Source of the DNA: Lachnospiraceae bacterium
GTDB taxonomy: Bacteria > Bacillota > Clostridia > Lachnospirales > Lachnospiraceae
Length of the DNA: 64,000 bases
Direction: 5' to 3'
Assembly: GCA_022510685.1 (NCBI GenBank)
Contig: JAFLTA010000003.1
Location: forward strand, 1 to 64,000
The translations under genes were made by a program, and so were the position numbers. Under the pieces are notes generated by a model, which was not told the DNA's origin, searched no databases, and worked only from the letters and a program-made list of their open reading frames with translations. Below, one piece after another: positions 7,597 to 14,934 of this stretch (position 1 is the first letter of the stretch; each line of letters begins with the position of its first letter).

Positions 7597-7921
7597 AGAA
7601 ACCTCCTTTTCGTGCGGTGCACGTTTCTTGAAAAGATAATATAATCCCTATACCATATGCAAAGACAAACCAAAACAGAACACAAACCTGTTTCAATGTC
7701 TGCATTTTAGGTTGAGATTTTTTGTGAAATACGGTATGCTAATAAAGGTTTTCGTTTATTCCCTGATGACTGCATACCCACAGGGAATAAGCTATTTACT
7801 GGTGTATGCGGAAACGAGGCAAAAGGTTGAAAGAAATCTTTCAACCTTACGAATTTGTGTCTGCGCGTTGCTTGACACAAATATCGGTCATGCGAAAGAG
7901 CGACGCGGAAATGAGGTTAAA
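7597..7921. other. Divergent intergenic region with an 11-bp hairpin
   Basis: About 325 bp between the minus-strand trio and the plus-strand purine gene. It contains a perfect hairpin AAGGTTGAAAG (7823-7833) / CTTTCAACCTT (7838-7848) with a 4-nt AAAT loop and no T run, so it is more likely a leader or operator structure than a terminator. TTGACA at about 7872 resembles a -35 box but lacks a clear -10. No riboswitch recognised. Confidence 0.5.
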
Positions 7922-8635
7922 ATGCAGAAGATATCATTGGAGCAGGAATTGAAGCAGAATGCATATCCGGGACGCGGCATTGTCATTGGGCAGTCTGCAA
8001 ACGGAAAATATGCTGTGACAGCGTATTTCATCATGGGTAGGAGTGAAAACAGTCGCAATCGTGTTTTTGTGGAGGATGGTGAAGGGATTCGCACACAGGC
8101 ATTTGATCCTTCCAAGTTGAGTGATCCCAGTCTGATTATCTATGCACCGGTGCGTGTGCTGGGCAATAAGACAATTGTTACCAATGGTGACCAGACGGAT
8201 ACCATCTATGAATTGATGGATAAGCAGCAGACCTTTGAGCAGGCTCTGCGCACCAGAGAATTTGAACCGGATGCACCGAATTATACACCACGTATTTCGG
8301 GTATCATGCATGTGGAAAACGGAAATTACAGTTATGCCATGTCCATACTAAAAAGCAATAACGGGAATGGAGACTCTTGTAACCGATATACCTTCGCATA
8401 TGCACAGCCGGTAGCCGGTGAGGGACATTTTATCCATACGTATCAATGTGACGGAGAGCCCTTGCCAAGCTTTGAGGGAGAGCCGAAACCGGTATCTATT
8501 CCGGATGATATGCAGGAATTTACAGATATGTTGTGGAACAGCCTGAACGAAGACAATAAGGTTTCCCTGTTTGTTCGTTATATTGATATCGCTACGGGCA
8601 AGGCAGAGTCTGTGATAGTAAACAAAAATAAGTAA
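7922..8635 (+). CDS. IMP cyclohydrolase, PurO-like
   Basis: 237 aa from the ATG at 7922 (MQKISLEQELKQNAYPGRG). The open frame continues 70 codons upstream, but that part is unconserved-looking and runs through the hairpin. GRGIVIGQSANGKYAVTAYFIMGRSENSRNRVF is the characteristic start of the PurO/IMP-cyclohydrolase-like family, which closes FAICAR to IMP, the last step of purine synthesis. The gene immediately downstream encodes AICAR transformylase without its usual cyclohydrolase domain, so the two genes together replace bifunctional PurH. Confidence 0.85.
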   Translation: MQKISLEQELKQNAYPGRGIVIGQSANGKYAVTAYFIMGRSENSRNRVFVEDGEGIRTQAFDPSKLSDPSLIIYAPVRVLGNKTIVTNGDQTDTIYELMDKQQTFEQALRTREFEPDAPNYTPRISGIMHVENGNYSYAMSILKSNNGNGDSCNRYTFAYAQPVAGEGHFIHTYQCDGEPLPSFEGEPKPVSIPDDMQEFTDMLWNSLNEDNKVSLFVRYIDIATGKAESVIVNKNK

Positions 8636-8665
8636 GTTTGAAGTTGTGATACATGTAATATGAAA

Positions 8666-8684
8666 TCAACCTATAATAGGTTGA
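8666..8684. promoter_or_regulatory. Palindrome centred on a -10-like TATAAT
   Basis: TCAACCTATAATAGGTTGA is a 9-bp inverted repeat around a central A; its centre contains TATAAT. No good -35 lies 16-18 bp upstream. It could be an operator or a small hairpin between the two purine genes. The GGTTGA/TCAACC arm also occurs in the hairpin at 7823-7848. Confidence 0.4.
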
Positions 8685-8709
8685 CCGGAACCTTAAATGG
8701 AGGTAAAAA

Positions 8710-9885
8710 ATGAAAGAATTAGAATTAAAATACGGATGTAACCCAAATCAGAAACCGTCGAAAATATATAGTAAGGATGGGGAATTGCCAATCACGGTAT
8801 TAAACGGTAAACCGGGATATATTAATTTTTTGGATGCATTTAACGGATGGCAGCTTGTCAGTGAACTGAAAAAAGCTACAGGGCTTCCGGCAGCAACATC
8901 TTTTAAGCATGTTTCTCCTGCGGGTGCTGCTGTAGGGCTTCCGCTCAGTGATGTGGAGGCGAAAATATATTGGGTGGATGATTTGGGAGAACTGACTCCT
9001 TTGGCAGCAGCCTATGCCCGCGCAAGAGGTGCTGACCGTATGTCATCTTACGGTGATTTCATTGCATTGTCTGACGTGTGTGATGTCTGCACTGCCAAAA
9101 TGATCAAGAGAGAGTTTTCGGATGGTATTATCGCACCCGGCTATGAGCCTGAGGCATTAGAGTATCTCAAGGAAAAGAAAAAAGGTGCTTATGCCATTAT
9201 TCAGATAGATCCGAATTATGTTCCGGATCCCATTGAGCATAAGGAAGTCTTTGGCATTACCTTTGAACAGGGAAGAAATGAGTTGGTCATTGATAACGAT
9301 TTCTTTAGCAACGTGGTGACGAAAAATAAAGATATTCCGGAGCAGGCGAAAATAGATATGGCGATTGCCATGATTACATTGAAGTATACCCAGTCTAATT
9401 CCGTATGTTATGTCAAGGGAGGACAGGCAATCGGTATTGGTGCCGGACAGCAGTCCCGTATCCATTGTACTCGTCTGGCGGGAAGCAAGGCAGACAATTG
9501 GCTGCTTCGTCAGTCACCACAGGTATTAAATCTTCCGTTCCGTGAGGATATGAAGCGTGCGGACAGAGACAATGCCATTGATTTATATATGGGTGAAGAT
9601 TATATGGATGTTTTGGCAGACGGTGAGTGGGAGAAAGTCTTTACAGAGAAGCCACCGGTATTTACAAAAGAGGAAAAAGAGAAGTGGCTTGCACAGGCAA
9701 CCGATGTAGTGTGTGGCTCGGATGCATTTTTCCCGTTTAGCGACAACGTGGAGAGGGCTTTTCGCAGTGGCGTGAAATACATTGCTCAGCCGGGTGGCTC
9801 CATCCGTGACCAGGATGTAATTGATGCATGTGACAAACATGGAATTGCCATGTGCTTTACGGGAATCCGTTTGTTCCATCATTAG
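8710..9885 (+). CDS. AICAR formyltransferase (stand-alone PurH transformylase domain)
   Basis: 391 aa with GGAGG before the ATG. It begins [15 protein letters not shown], corresponding to the start of the transformylase half of PurH, and has [14 protein letters not shown] with the catalytic Lys-His pair, [30 protein letters not shown] and the C-terminal [10 protein letters not shown] and [12 protein letters not shown]. It transfers formyl from 10-formyl-THF to AICAR. The N-terminal IMP cyclohydrolase domain of normal PurH is absent, and the upstream PurO-like gene supplies that activity. The gap to the upstream gene is 74 nt, so co-transcription is likely. Confidence 0.95.
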   Translation: MKELELKYGCNPNQKPSKIYSKDGELPITVLNGKPGYINFLDAFNGWQLVSELKKATGLPAATSFKHVSPAGAAVGLPLSDVEAKIYWVDDLGELTPLAAAYARARGADRMSSYGDFIALSDVCDVCTAKMIKREFSDGIIAPGYEPEALEYLKEKKKGAYAIIQIDPNYVPDPIEHKEVFGITFEQGRNELVIDNDFFSNVVTKNKDIPEQAKIDMAIAMITLKYTQSNSVCYVKGGQAIGIGAGQQSRIHCTRLAGSKADNWLLRQSPQVLNLPFREDMKRADRDNAIDLYMGEDYMDVLADGEWEKVFTEKPPVFTKEEKEKWLAQATDVVCGSDAFFPFSDNVERAFRSGVKYIAQPGGSIRDQDVIDACDKHGIAMCFTGIRLFHH

Positions 9886-9896
9886 AATTGCATTGG

Positions 9897-9937
9897 GATT
9901 AGCGTGTCAAAAGCTCTGTTGGGGCTAAACGGACGCA
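9897..9937 (+). repeat. Degenerate end of the MITE-like element
   Basis: GATTAGCGTGTCAAAAGC is nearly identical to the terminal repeat of the 52790-52908 element (GATTAGGGTGTCAAAAGG). It is followed by a degenerate form of its GC hairpin and GGGGCTAAACGGACGCA (compare GGGGCTAAAATGACGCA). Only one end is recognisable. It sits between the AICAR transformylase gene and aroC and accounts for the spurious upstream extension of the aroC frame. Confidence 0.6.
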
Positions 9938-9969
9938 TTCATTTTATCAAATGGAGAAAGAAGGAGTTT

Positions 9970-11070
9970 ATGGCAGGTTCAACGTTTGGAAATTTATTCC
10001 GCATTACCACATGGGGAGAGTCTCATGGAAAAGGAATTGGCGTAGTGGTAGATGGTTGTCCGGCAGGTCTTTCGCTGAGTGAGGAAATGGTACAGCAATA
10101 TCTGAACCGGAGGAAACCCGGTCAGACGAAGTATTCTACTCCGCGGAAAGAGGAGGACTTGATTGAATTTTTGTCGGGAACCTTTGAGGGGAAGACAACG
10201 GGAACGCCTTTATCTATGGTGTTGTATAACAAGACACAGCGTTCGGCGGATTACTCGGAAATTGCCCGTTATTATCGTCCCGGTCATGCGGATTATACCT
10301 TTGATCAAAAGTACGGATTTCGGGATTACCGGGGTGGAGGTCGTTCCTCCGGCAGAGAAACCGCCGGCAGGGTGGCGGGTGGAGCAGTTGCCGCCGAACT
10401 GCTGAAAAGTATGGGCATAGAAGTTTTTGCCTATAGCAAGGCGATTGCCGGGGTGACGATAGATGAAAAAAAGGCAGCAAAAGAAAACATTATGAAAAGT
10501 CCCCTTTTTATGCCGGATTTGGATGCATCTTCTGAGGCGGAGGAGCGTCTTATGAAATGTATGGAGGCGCAGGATTCCGCAGGAGGTATTATAGAATGTA
10601 TAGTGAGAGGTTTGCCGGCAGGTGTGGGCGAGCCTGTCTTTGATAAATTGGATGCTAAGCTGGCGCAGGCAGTTATGTCCATCGGTGCTGTGAAGGGCGT
10701 GGAAATCGGGGATGGTTTTCAGGCAGCCGGGAGCCATGCTTCTTCTTTTAATGATGCATTTGCCATGGACGGAGACCGCGTCGTGAAAAAGAGCAACCAT
10801 GCCGGTGGCATACTGGGAGGCATCAGTGATGGCAGTGACATTGTCTTGAGGGCAGCCATAAAGCCTACTCCTTCTATAGCAAAGCAGCAGCAGTCTGTCA
10901 ATCGGGATGGAGAGGAAATATCCATTAACATCAAGGGAAGACACGACCCGGTCATTGTTCCCCGTGCTGTGGTGGTAGTGGAAACCATGGTGGCAGCTAC
11001 GATTCTGGATATGTTGATGATGTCCATGACCTCCCGCCTGGATAACATGAAAAAGTTTTTTGACCGATAG
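9970..11070 (+). CDS. aroC: Chorismate synthase
   Basis: 366 aa from [20 protein letters not shown], the invariant start of the family; AAGGAG lies just upstream. Further signatures are [23 protein letters not shown] and the C-terminal [12 protein letters not shown]. It converts EPSP to chorismate with reduced FMN, the last common step of aromatic amino acid synthesis. aroA lies far away at 58.5 kb, so the pathway genes are scattered. The frame is open back to 9904, but that part derives from a repeat. Confidence 0.97.
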   Translation: MAGSTFGNLFRITTWGESHGKGIGVVVDGCPAGLSLSEEMVQQYLNRRKPGQTKYSTPRKEEDLIEFLSGTFEGKTTGTPLSMVLYNKTQRSADYSEIARYYRPGHADYTFDQKYGFRDYRGGGRSSGRETAGRVAGGAVAAELLKSMGIEVFAYSKAIAGVTIDEKKAAKENIMKSPLFMPDLDASSEAEERLMKCMEAQDSAGGIIECIVRGLPAGVGEPVFDKLDAKLAQAVMSIGAVKGVEIGDGFQAAGSHASSFNDAFAMDGDRVVKKSNHAGGILGGISDGSDIVLRAAIKPTPSIAKQQQSVNRDGEEISINIKGRHDPVIVPRAVVVVETMVAATILDMLMMSMTSRLDNMKKFFDR

Positions 11071-11131
11071 CATGACAGGCATTTTATTCATACAATAATG
11101 TATGGGTAAAATACAATACGGAGGAATGTCT

Positions 11132-11326
11132 ATGCGGTACTATCATTATGGAACAGATGCAGTGAAATTACCTTTGGAAAGTAAAGGAATGGTCTGGTCA
11201 GACAATGGGAATAAAAAAATATGGGATGACAAAGACCTGATTATCGAAGAAGATACCATTTACGAAATTGACAGGGAATGTATTAACTGCAAAAAAGGGC
11301 TACATGGAAACTGCGAAGCACCTTAA
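11132..11326 (+). CDS. Small hypothetical protein, 64 aa
   Basis: Start at 11132, 6 nt after GGAGGA; an earlier ATG at 11102 lacks a site. Rich in aromatic and acidic residues (MRYYHYGTDAVKL...), ending DRECINCKKGLHGNCEAP. The closely spaced Cys residues (CxxCx6C) hint at metal binding or disulfides. I do not recognise it. It is followed by a dispersed repeat and a strong terminator, so it is probably transcribed alone. Confidence 0.6.
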   Translation: MRYYHYGTDAVKLPLESKGMVWSDNGNKKIWDDKDLIIEEDTIYEIDRECINCKKGLHGNCEAP

Positions 11327-11332
11327 TTTTTT

Positions 11333-11365
11333 ATCAAATTAGGAGGAATTTCCTATTCGATAAAA
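11333..11365 (+). repeat. GAATAGG/CCTATTC dispersed inverted repeat, copy 1
   Basis: ATCAAATTAGGAGGAATTTCCTATTCGATAAAAA. The right arm TCCTATTCGATAAAAA recurs exactly or nearly so at 13249, 26750 and 53376, each time preceded by a partly complementary left arm. Not a ribosome binding site, since no gene follows on this strand. Confidence 0.6.
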
Positions 11366-11366
11366 A

Positions 11367-11400
11367 GAGGCTGGCATCCGGTGGATGCCAGCCTTTTTTC
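11367..11400 (+). terminator. Strong terminator
   Basis: GGCTGGCATCC / GGATGCCAGCC, 11-bp perfect stem with a GGT loop and a T6 run. It terminates the 64-aa gene and lies 31 bp beyond the stop of the convergent minus-strand gene. Confidence 0.9.
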
Positions 11401-11430
11401 GGAAGGTATTGTCTGCCTGAATGTGGAAAA

Positions 11431-11628
11431 TTAGAATCCACCACCGCAGCAGCACAGGATAAGTATAATCCAGATGATGGAACTGCATCCGTTATCTCCG
11501 CATCCACCGCCAAAACCGCCAAAGCCGTTATTGCCGCCGCAAGAGCACAGGAGAAGCAGGATAATAATCCAAATGCATCCGTTGTCGTTTGAAGCGCATC
11601 CACAGTTTGTAGCTGCTAAATCACTCAT
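11431..11628 (-). CDS. Gly/Cys-rich small membrane protein
   Basis: 65 aa from the ATG 5 nt after GGGAGG. Two hydrophobic stretches (CIWIIILLLLCSC and SSIIWIILILCCC) each follow a Cys/Gly/Asn-rich piece (TNCGCASNDNGC and GFGGFGGGCGDNGC) and look like an internal repeat. The protein ends CCCGGGF. Such proteins are often annotated in Clostridia as chorion-class high-cysteine or YjcZ-like, and some YjcZ-type proteins are sporulation-associated. Its function is unknown. About a dozen cysteines in 65 residues is unusual for an anaerobe's membrane peptide. Confidence 0.75.
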   Translation of the reverse strand: MSDLAATNCGCASNDNGCIWIIILLLLCSCGGNNGFGGFGGGCGDNGCSSIIWIILILCCCGGGF

Positions 11629-11706
11629 AGAACCTCCCATCTGCCGGAATCGTTCCGACAGTAAAATATATTTACAGTCATATCCTATGCAGGGGTGCTT
11701 GGACAG

Positions 11707-11736
11707 TTGCAAAAAAATAATAAAAAAATTTAAAAT
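11707..11736 (+). promoter_or_regulatory. Putative promoter of the GH3 lipoprotein gene
   Basis: TTGCAA at 11707 and TAAAAT at 11731 with an 18-bp A-rich spacer, about 25 nt before the ribosome binding site. Confidence 0.4.
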
Positions 11737-11766
11737 TATTAATACAGCAAAAAGTAGGAGAGATTC

Positions 11767-13122
11767 ATGGGAAACAAAAACAGAAACAAAAGATGTATAT
11801 ACAGAGTGACGGCTATGGTTTTATGCGGTATTTTGCTGACATTGACATCCTGCACTCTGCCGGGCAGAGGGGAAAAGAATTATACCAGATATACGCCTCC
11901 GGCAGAGGAGAGTCCTGCAGTTTCCGAGGCACCGGTCATCACGCTGTCCAAGGAGGAGGCAACCGATTTTGCCAAACGCTATCTGCAACAAATGTCGTTA
12001 GAGGAAAAGGTGGCACAACTGTTTGTTGTAAAGTTAGAGGAGTTAGATACCAGTGAGGGTGGATATTACGAGTTTAAGAAATGCACCAAGGGTATGAAGG
12101 AAACATTGGCAAAGATTCCGGTGAGCGGAGTTATCTTATTTTCCCGAAATATATCCAATCCCAAAAAGACTAAAAAAATGATTGAACGTCTTCAGTTAAG
12201 CAGTAAAACGCCTCTGTTTGTAGCAGTGGATGAGGAAGGCGGAAGTGTGGCACGGGTTGCCACAAACAAAAAAATGAAAACGACAGTCTTTCCCAGTGCG
12301 GAAAGTATAGGAAAATCCAAGGACGGAGATTATGTATACGATATGGGAAGAACCATTGCGCGCGAGATTCGCTCATTTGGTTTCAATGTGGATTTTGCAC
12401 CGGTGGCAGATGTAAAAACCAGTGATTTGAATACGGAAATCGGCGACCGTTCCTTTGGTTCTGACCCGCAGAAGGTGTCGGAGCTTGTGTCTGCATTCGT
12501 GCAAGGCTGTCAGGAGCGGGGAGTGTGTGCTACGTTGAAACATTTTCCGGGGCAGGGAGCATCGGTGGGAGATACCCATCAGGAAAGCGTGGATATTGAC
12601 AGCAGTATTTCAAAATTACGTGGACTGGACTTCGTGCCTTTTGAGGCGGGAATCCATGCCGGAGCTGAATTTATCATGGTTTCTCATATTTCTGTCAGCC
12701 GTGTAACAGAGACCAAAGAACCTGCAAGTATGTCTGAATTAGTGATGAAGACCATTCTTAGGGAGGAACTTAACTTTGAGGGTATCGTGATTACGGATGC
12801 CTTTGACATGGCATCTGTCACAGAGTATTATACGCCTGCCGAAGCAGCACTGAATGCCGTTAAGGGTGGGGCTGATATTGTTTTAATGCCAAATGATTTG
12901 GAGCAGGCATACAATGCGGTTTTGGATGCGGTGAAAAGTGACTCTATTCCCCAGAGTCGTCTGGATGAATCGGTAACTCGTATACTGATAACAAAATTCC
13001 GTCGAGGCATTATCACAGAGGAGCAGTTGACAGCGGTGGAAAATCCCACACCAAAACCTTCGCCTACATCAACACCGAAAAAATCAAAGAAAACTCCTAA
13101 GAAAACACCAAAAGATGAGTAA
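11767..13122 (+). CDS. nagZ: GH3 family beta-N-acetylhexosaminidase-like lipoprotein
   Basis: 451 aa. A lipoprotein signal (hydrophobic VTAMVLCGILLTLTSC, lipobox Cys at about residue 29) is followed by a Pro/Glu-rich linker and a GH3 TIM-barrel domain (about 70-425). The NagZ-type motif KHFPGQG...GDTH carries the Asp/His general acid-base pair, and ITDAFDM contains the nucleophile Asp. The C-terminus is a low-complexity Pro/Thr/Lys tail that may contact the wall. It probably removes GlcNAc from muropeptides or glycans outside the membrane. A promoter-like sequence precedes it and a hairpin follows. Confidence 0.9.
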   Translation: MGNKNRNKRCIYRVTAMVLCGILLTLTSCTLPGRGEKNYTRYTPPAEESPAVSEAPVITLSKEEATDFAKRYLQQMSLEEKVAQLFVVKLEELDTSEGGYYEFKKCTKGMKETLAKIPVSGVILFSRNISNPKKTKKMIERLQLSSKTPLFVAVDEEGGSVARVATNKKMKTTVFPSAESIGKSKDGDYVYDMGRTIAREIRSFGFNVDFAPVADVKTSDLNTEIGDRSFGSDPQKVSELVSAFVQGCQERGVCATLKHFPGQGASVGDTHQESVDIDSSISKLRGLDFVPFEAGIHAGAEFIMVSHISVSRVTETKEPASMSELVMKTILREELNFEGIVITDAFDMASVTEYYTPAEAALNAVKGGADIVLMPNDLEQAYNAVLDAVKSDSIPQSRLDESVTRILITKFRRGIITEEQLTAVENPTPKPSPTSTPKKSKKTPKKTPKDE

Positions 13123-13125
13123 GAA

Positions 13126-13147
13126 AGAGTTTCGCTTGCGAAACTCT
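13126..13147 (+). terminator. Hairpin after the GH3 gene
   Basis: AGAGTTTCGC / GCGAAACTCT, a perfect 10-bp stem with a 2-nt TT loop, 4 nt after the stop codon. No T run follows, so termination efficiency is uncertain. Confidence 0.55.
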
Positions 13148-13179
13148 CCGCCTGGGTTGGGTTGTTCTGAAGGAAACAT

Positions 13180-13270
13180 CTTCCATTCCGCCGCAGTGCG
13201 ATCCCAATGCCAGCGTAGCTGGCTATGGAGCATTTTTCATCGAAAAGGAAGGAAATTCCTATTCGATGAA
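13180..13270 (-). repeat. Composite dispersed repeat (58-bp unit plus inverted repeat), copy A
   Basis: On the minus strand this reads inverted repeat, then a 58-bp unit. The unit differs by eye at only four of 58 positions from 26763-26820. The adjoining inverted repeat is CATCGAAAAGGAA / TTCCTATTCGATG, a 13-bp stem with one mismatch. The unit contains GCCAGC/GCTGGC dyad symmetry. It lies in the purF leader region, upstream of the putative promoter at 13340, in the opposite orientation to copy B. Confidence 0.75.
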
Positions 13271-13339
13271 AAAACGTACAAAGTACGTTTATCATGCACA
13301 GAAACCGTGTGTAATATTTGTGAAAAAACACAAGTTCTC

Positions 13340-13367
13340 TTGCTAGATTTTCAGAAACAGGTATAAT
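13340..13367 (+). promoter_or_regulatory. Putative promoter of purF-purB-purA
   Basis: TTGCTA at 13340-13345 and a consensus TATAAT at 13362-13367, 16-bp spacer, about 57 nt before the purF start. No purine riboswitch or PurR-box-like repeat recognised in the leader. Confidence 0.6.
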
Positions 13368-13424
13368 GTAGATGGTGAATGACAATCAGTCCAAAAGATG
13401 ACAGGCATCGTGAAGGAGAGCAAA

Positions 13425-14903
13425 ATGAAGTGTGACAGACAGGAAGATTGCAGCGTATGTAGGAACAAAGCGTGTATTTTGACAGGTGCGGAGGAGCAGG
13501 AACTGGGGGAAGAGTGTGGTGTATTCGGCATGTATGATTTAGATGGCGCAGATGTGGCATCATCTATCTACTATGGTTTATTTTCCCTTCAACACCGTGG
13601 TCAGGAAAGCTGTGGTATCGCTGTGAGCCGGACCGATGGAGAGAAACGCAATTCCCAGATGATTAAGGGAATGGGTCTTGTCAATGATGTGTTCGATGCA
13701 GAGAAACTGGAAAAACTCCGGGGAGATATTGGCGTTGGACATGTACGGTATTCCACAGCAGGAGCGAGCATTCCGGAAAATACACAGCCTCTTGTCCTGA
13801 ATTACATTAAGGGAACGTTGATGTTAGCACATAATGGCAATTTAGTGAATGCACTGGATTTGCGCCGGGAATTGGAGTTAAACGGAGCGATTTTCCACAC
13901 GACCATCGATTCGGAAGTGATTGCCTATCTGATTGCCAGAGAGCGATTGCAGGTGGGGACAGCGGAGGAGGCAGTTAAGCTTGCCATGCAGCGGATTCAG
14001 GGGGCATATTCCCTGGTGGTGGCAAGTCCCAGAAAATTAATCGGTGCCAGGGATCCATACGGCTTCCGTCCTCTCTGTATCGGAAAAAGAGATAATGCGT
14101 ATGTGTTTGCATCAGAGACCTGTGCACTTGACACGGTAGGTGCAGAGTTTGTGAGAGACGTTGCACCGGGAGAGATAGTGACGGTTACACCAAATGGTCT
14201 CACTTCGGATACCAGTATGGTTACCGGAGAACACGCGAGATGCATTTTTGAGTATATATATTTTGCCAGACCGGACAGTTATATTGATGGTGTCTGTGTA
14301 CATTCGTCCCGTCTGACAGCCGGCAGGATTCTGGCACAGGATTATCCTGTGGAGGCGGATATCGTTGTAGGTGTTCCTGAATCAGGAAATGCAGCGGCGA
14401 TGGGGTATTCTATGGAATCGGGAGTGCCGTATGGCACTGCTTTTGTAAAAAACAGTTATGTGGGCAGGACGTTTATCAAGCCCAAACAGTCAGCGAGAGA
14501 GAGCAGCGTTATGGTGAAGCTCAATGCACTGCGGGAGGTTGTAAAGGACAAGCGGGTTGTCATGATTGACGATTCCATTGTGCGGGGAACCACCTGCGCC
14601 CGTATTGTGAAGATGATAAAGGATGCGGGGGCAAGACAGGTGCATGTTCGCATCAGCTCACCGCCGTTTTTGTATCCCTGTTATTTCGGTACAGATGTTC
14701 CTTCCAGTGACCAACTCATTGCCTCTAAGCATTCAGTGGAGGAAATCTGTGAGTTGATTGGAGCAGATTCCCTGGGATATTTGAAGGAAGACAGGCTAAA
14801 GGAATTGATTGGCGGAGATATGGGATATTGCCATGCCTGCTTTTCGGGGGATTACCCCGTAGCCCCGCCGAAGTGCGACATCCGTGGGGAATACGATACC
14901 TAG
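13425..14903 (+). CDS. purF: Amidophosphoribosyltransferase
   Basis: 492 aa from the ATG 6 nt after AAGGAG. It has an N-terminal propeptide of 30 residues, then the catalytic Cys31 in EECGVFGMYD, the glutaminase domain (SLQHRGQESCGI, VGHVRYSTAG) and the PRTase domain with MIDDSIVRGTT (PRPP loop). The C-terminal FSGDYP region with CHAC matches the Fe-S-binding class found in Firmicutes. It makes 5-phosphoribosylamine, the first purine step. Odd: the propeptide itself carries four cysteines (residues 3, 9, 12 and 17). First gene of the purF-purB-purA set. Confidence 0.96.
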   Translation: MKCDRQEDCSVCRNKACILTGAEEQELGEECGVFGMYDLDGADVASSIYYGLFSLQHRGQESCGIAVSRTDGEKRNSQMIKGMGLVNDVFDAEKLEKLRGDIGVGHVRYSTAGASIPENTQPLVLNYIKGTLMLAHNGNLVNALDLRRELELNGAIFHTTIDSEVIAYLIARERLQVGTAEEAVKLAMQRIQGAYSLVVASPRKLIGARDPYGFRPLCIGKRDNAYVFASETCALDTVGAEFVRDVAPGEIVTVTPNGLTSDTSMVTGEHARCIFEYIYFARPDSYIDGVCVHSSRLTAGRILAQDYPVEADIVVGVPESGNAAAMGYSMESGVPYGTAFVKNSYVGRTFIKPKQSARESSVMVKLNALREVVKDKRVVMIDDSIVRGTTCARIVKMIKDAGARQVHVRISSPPFLYPCYFGTDVPSSDQLIASKHSVEEICELIGADSLGYLKEDRLKELIGGDMGYCHACFSGDYPVAPPKCDIRGEYDT

Positions 14904-14934
14904 AAAACAGATGATTAAAAAAACGGAGGATACT

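Noticed and set aside
7508..7705. 65-aa minus-strand frame with one hydrophobic segment
   Set aside because: No ribosome binding site and it overlaps the start of the 181-aa gene, which has a strong site.
7712..7921. 70-codon upstream extension of the PurO-like gene
   Set aside because: It crosses a perfect 11-bp hairpin, has no ribosome binding site and adds sequence outside the family; the ATG at 7922 begins the conserved domain.
9904..9969. 22-codon upstream extension of aroC
   Set aside because: It is translated repeat sequence (degenerate MITE-like end); [10 protein letters not shown] at 9970 is the conserved chorismate synthase start with AAGGAG before it.
10210..11091. 293-aa open frame antisense to aroC
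   Set aside because: His/Arg-rich composition typical of an antisense shadow; no ribosome binding site and it lies fully opposite a conserved gene.
13268..13424. Purine riboswitch upstream of purF
   Set aside because: No conserved aptamer core or switching terminator could be recognised; only a normal promoter-like pair.
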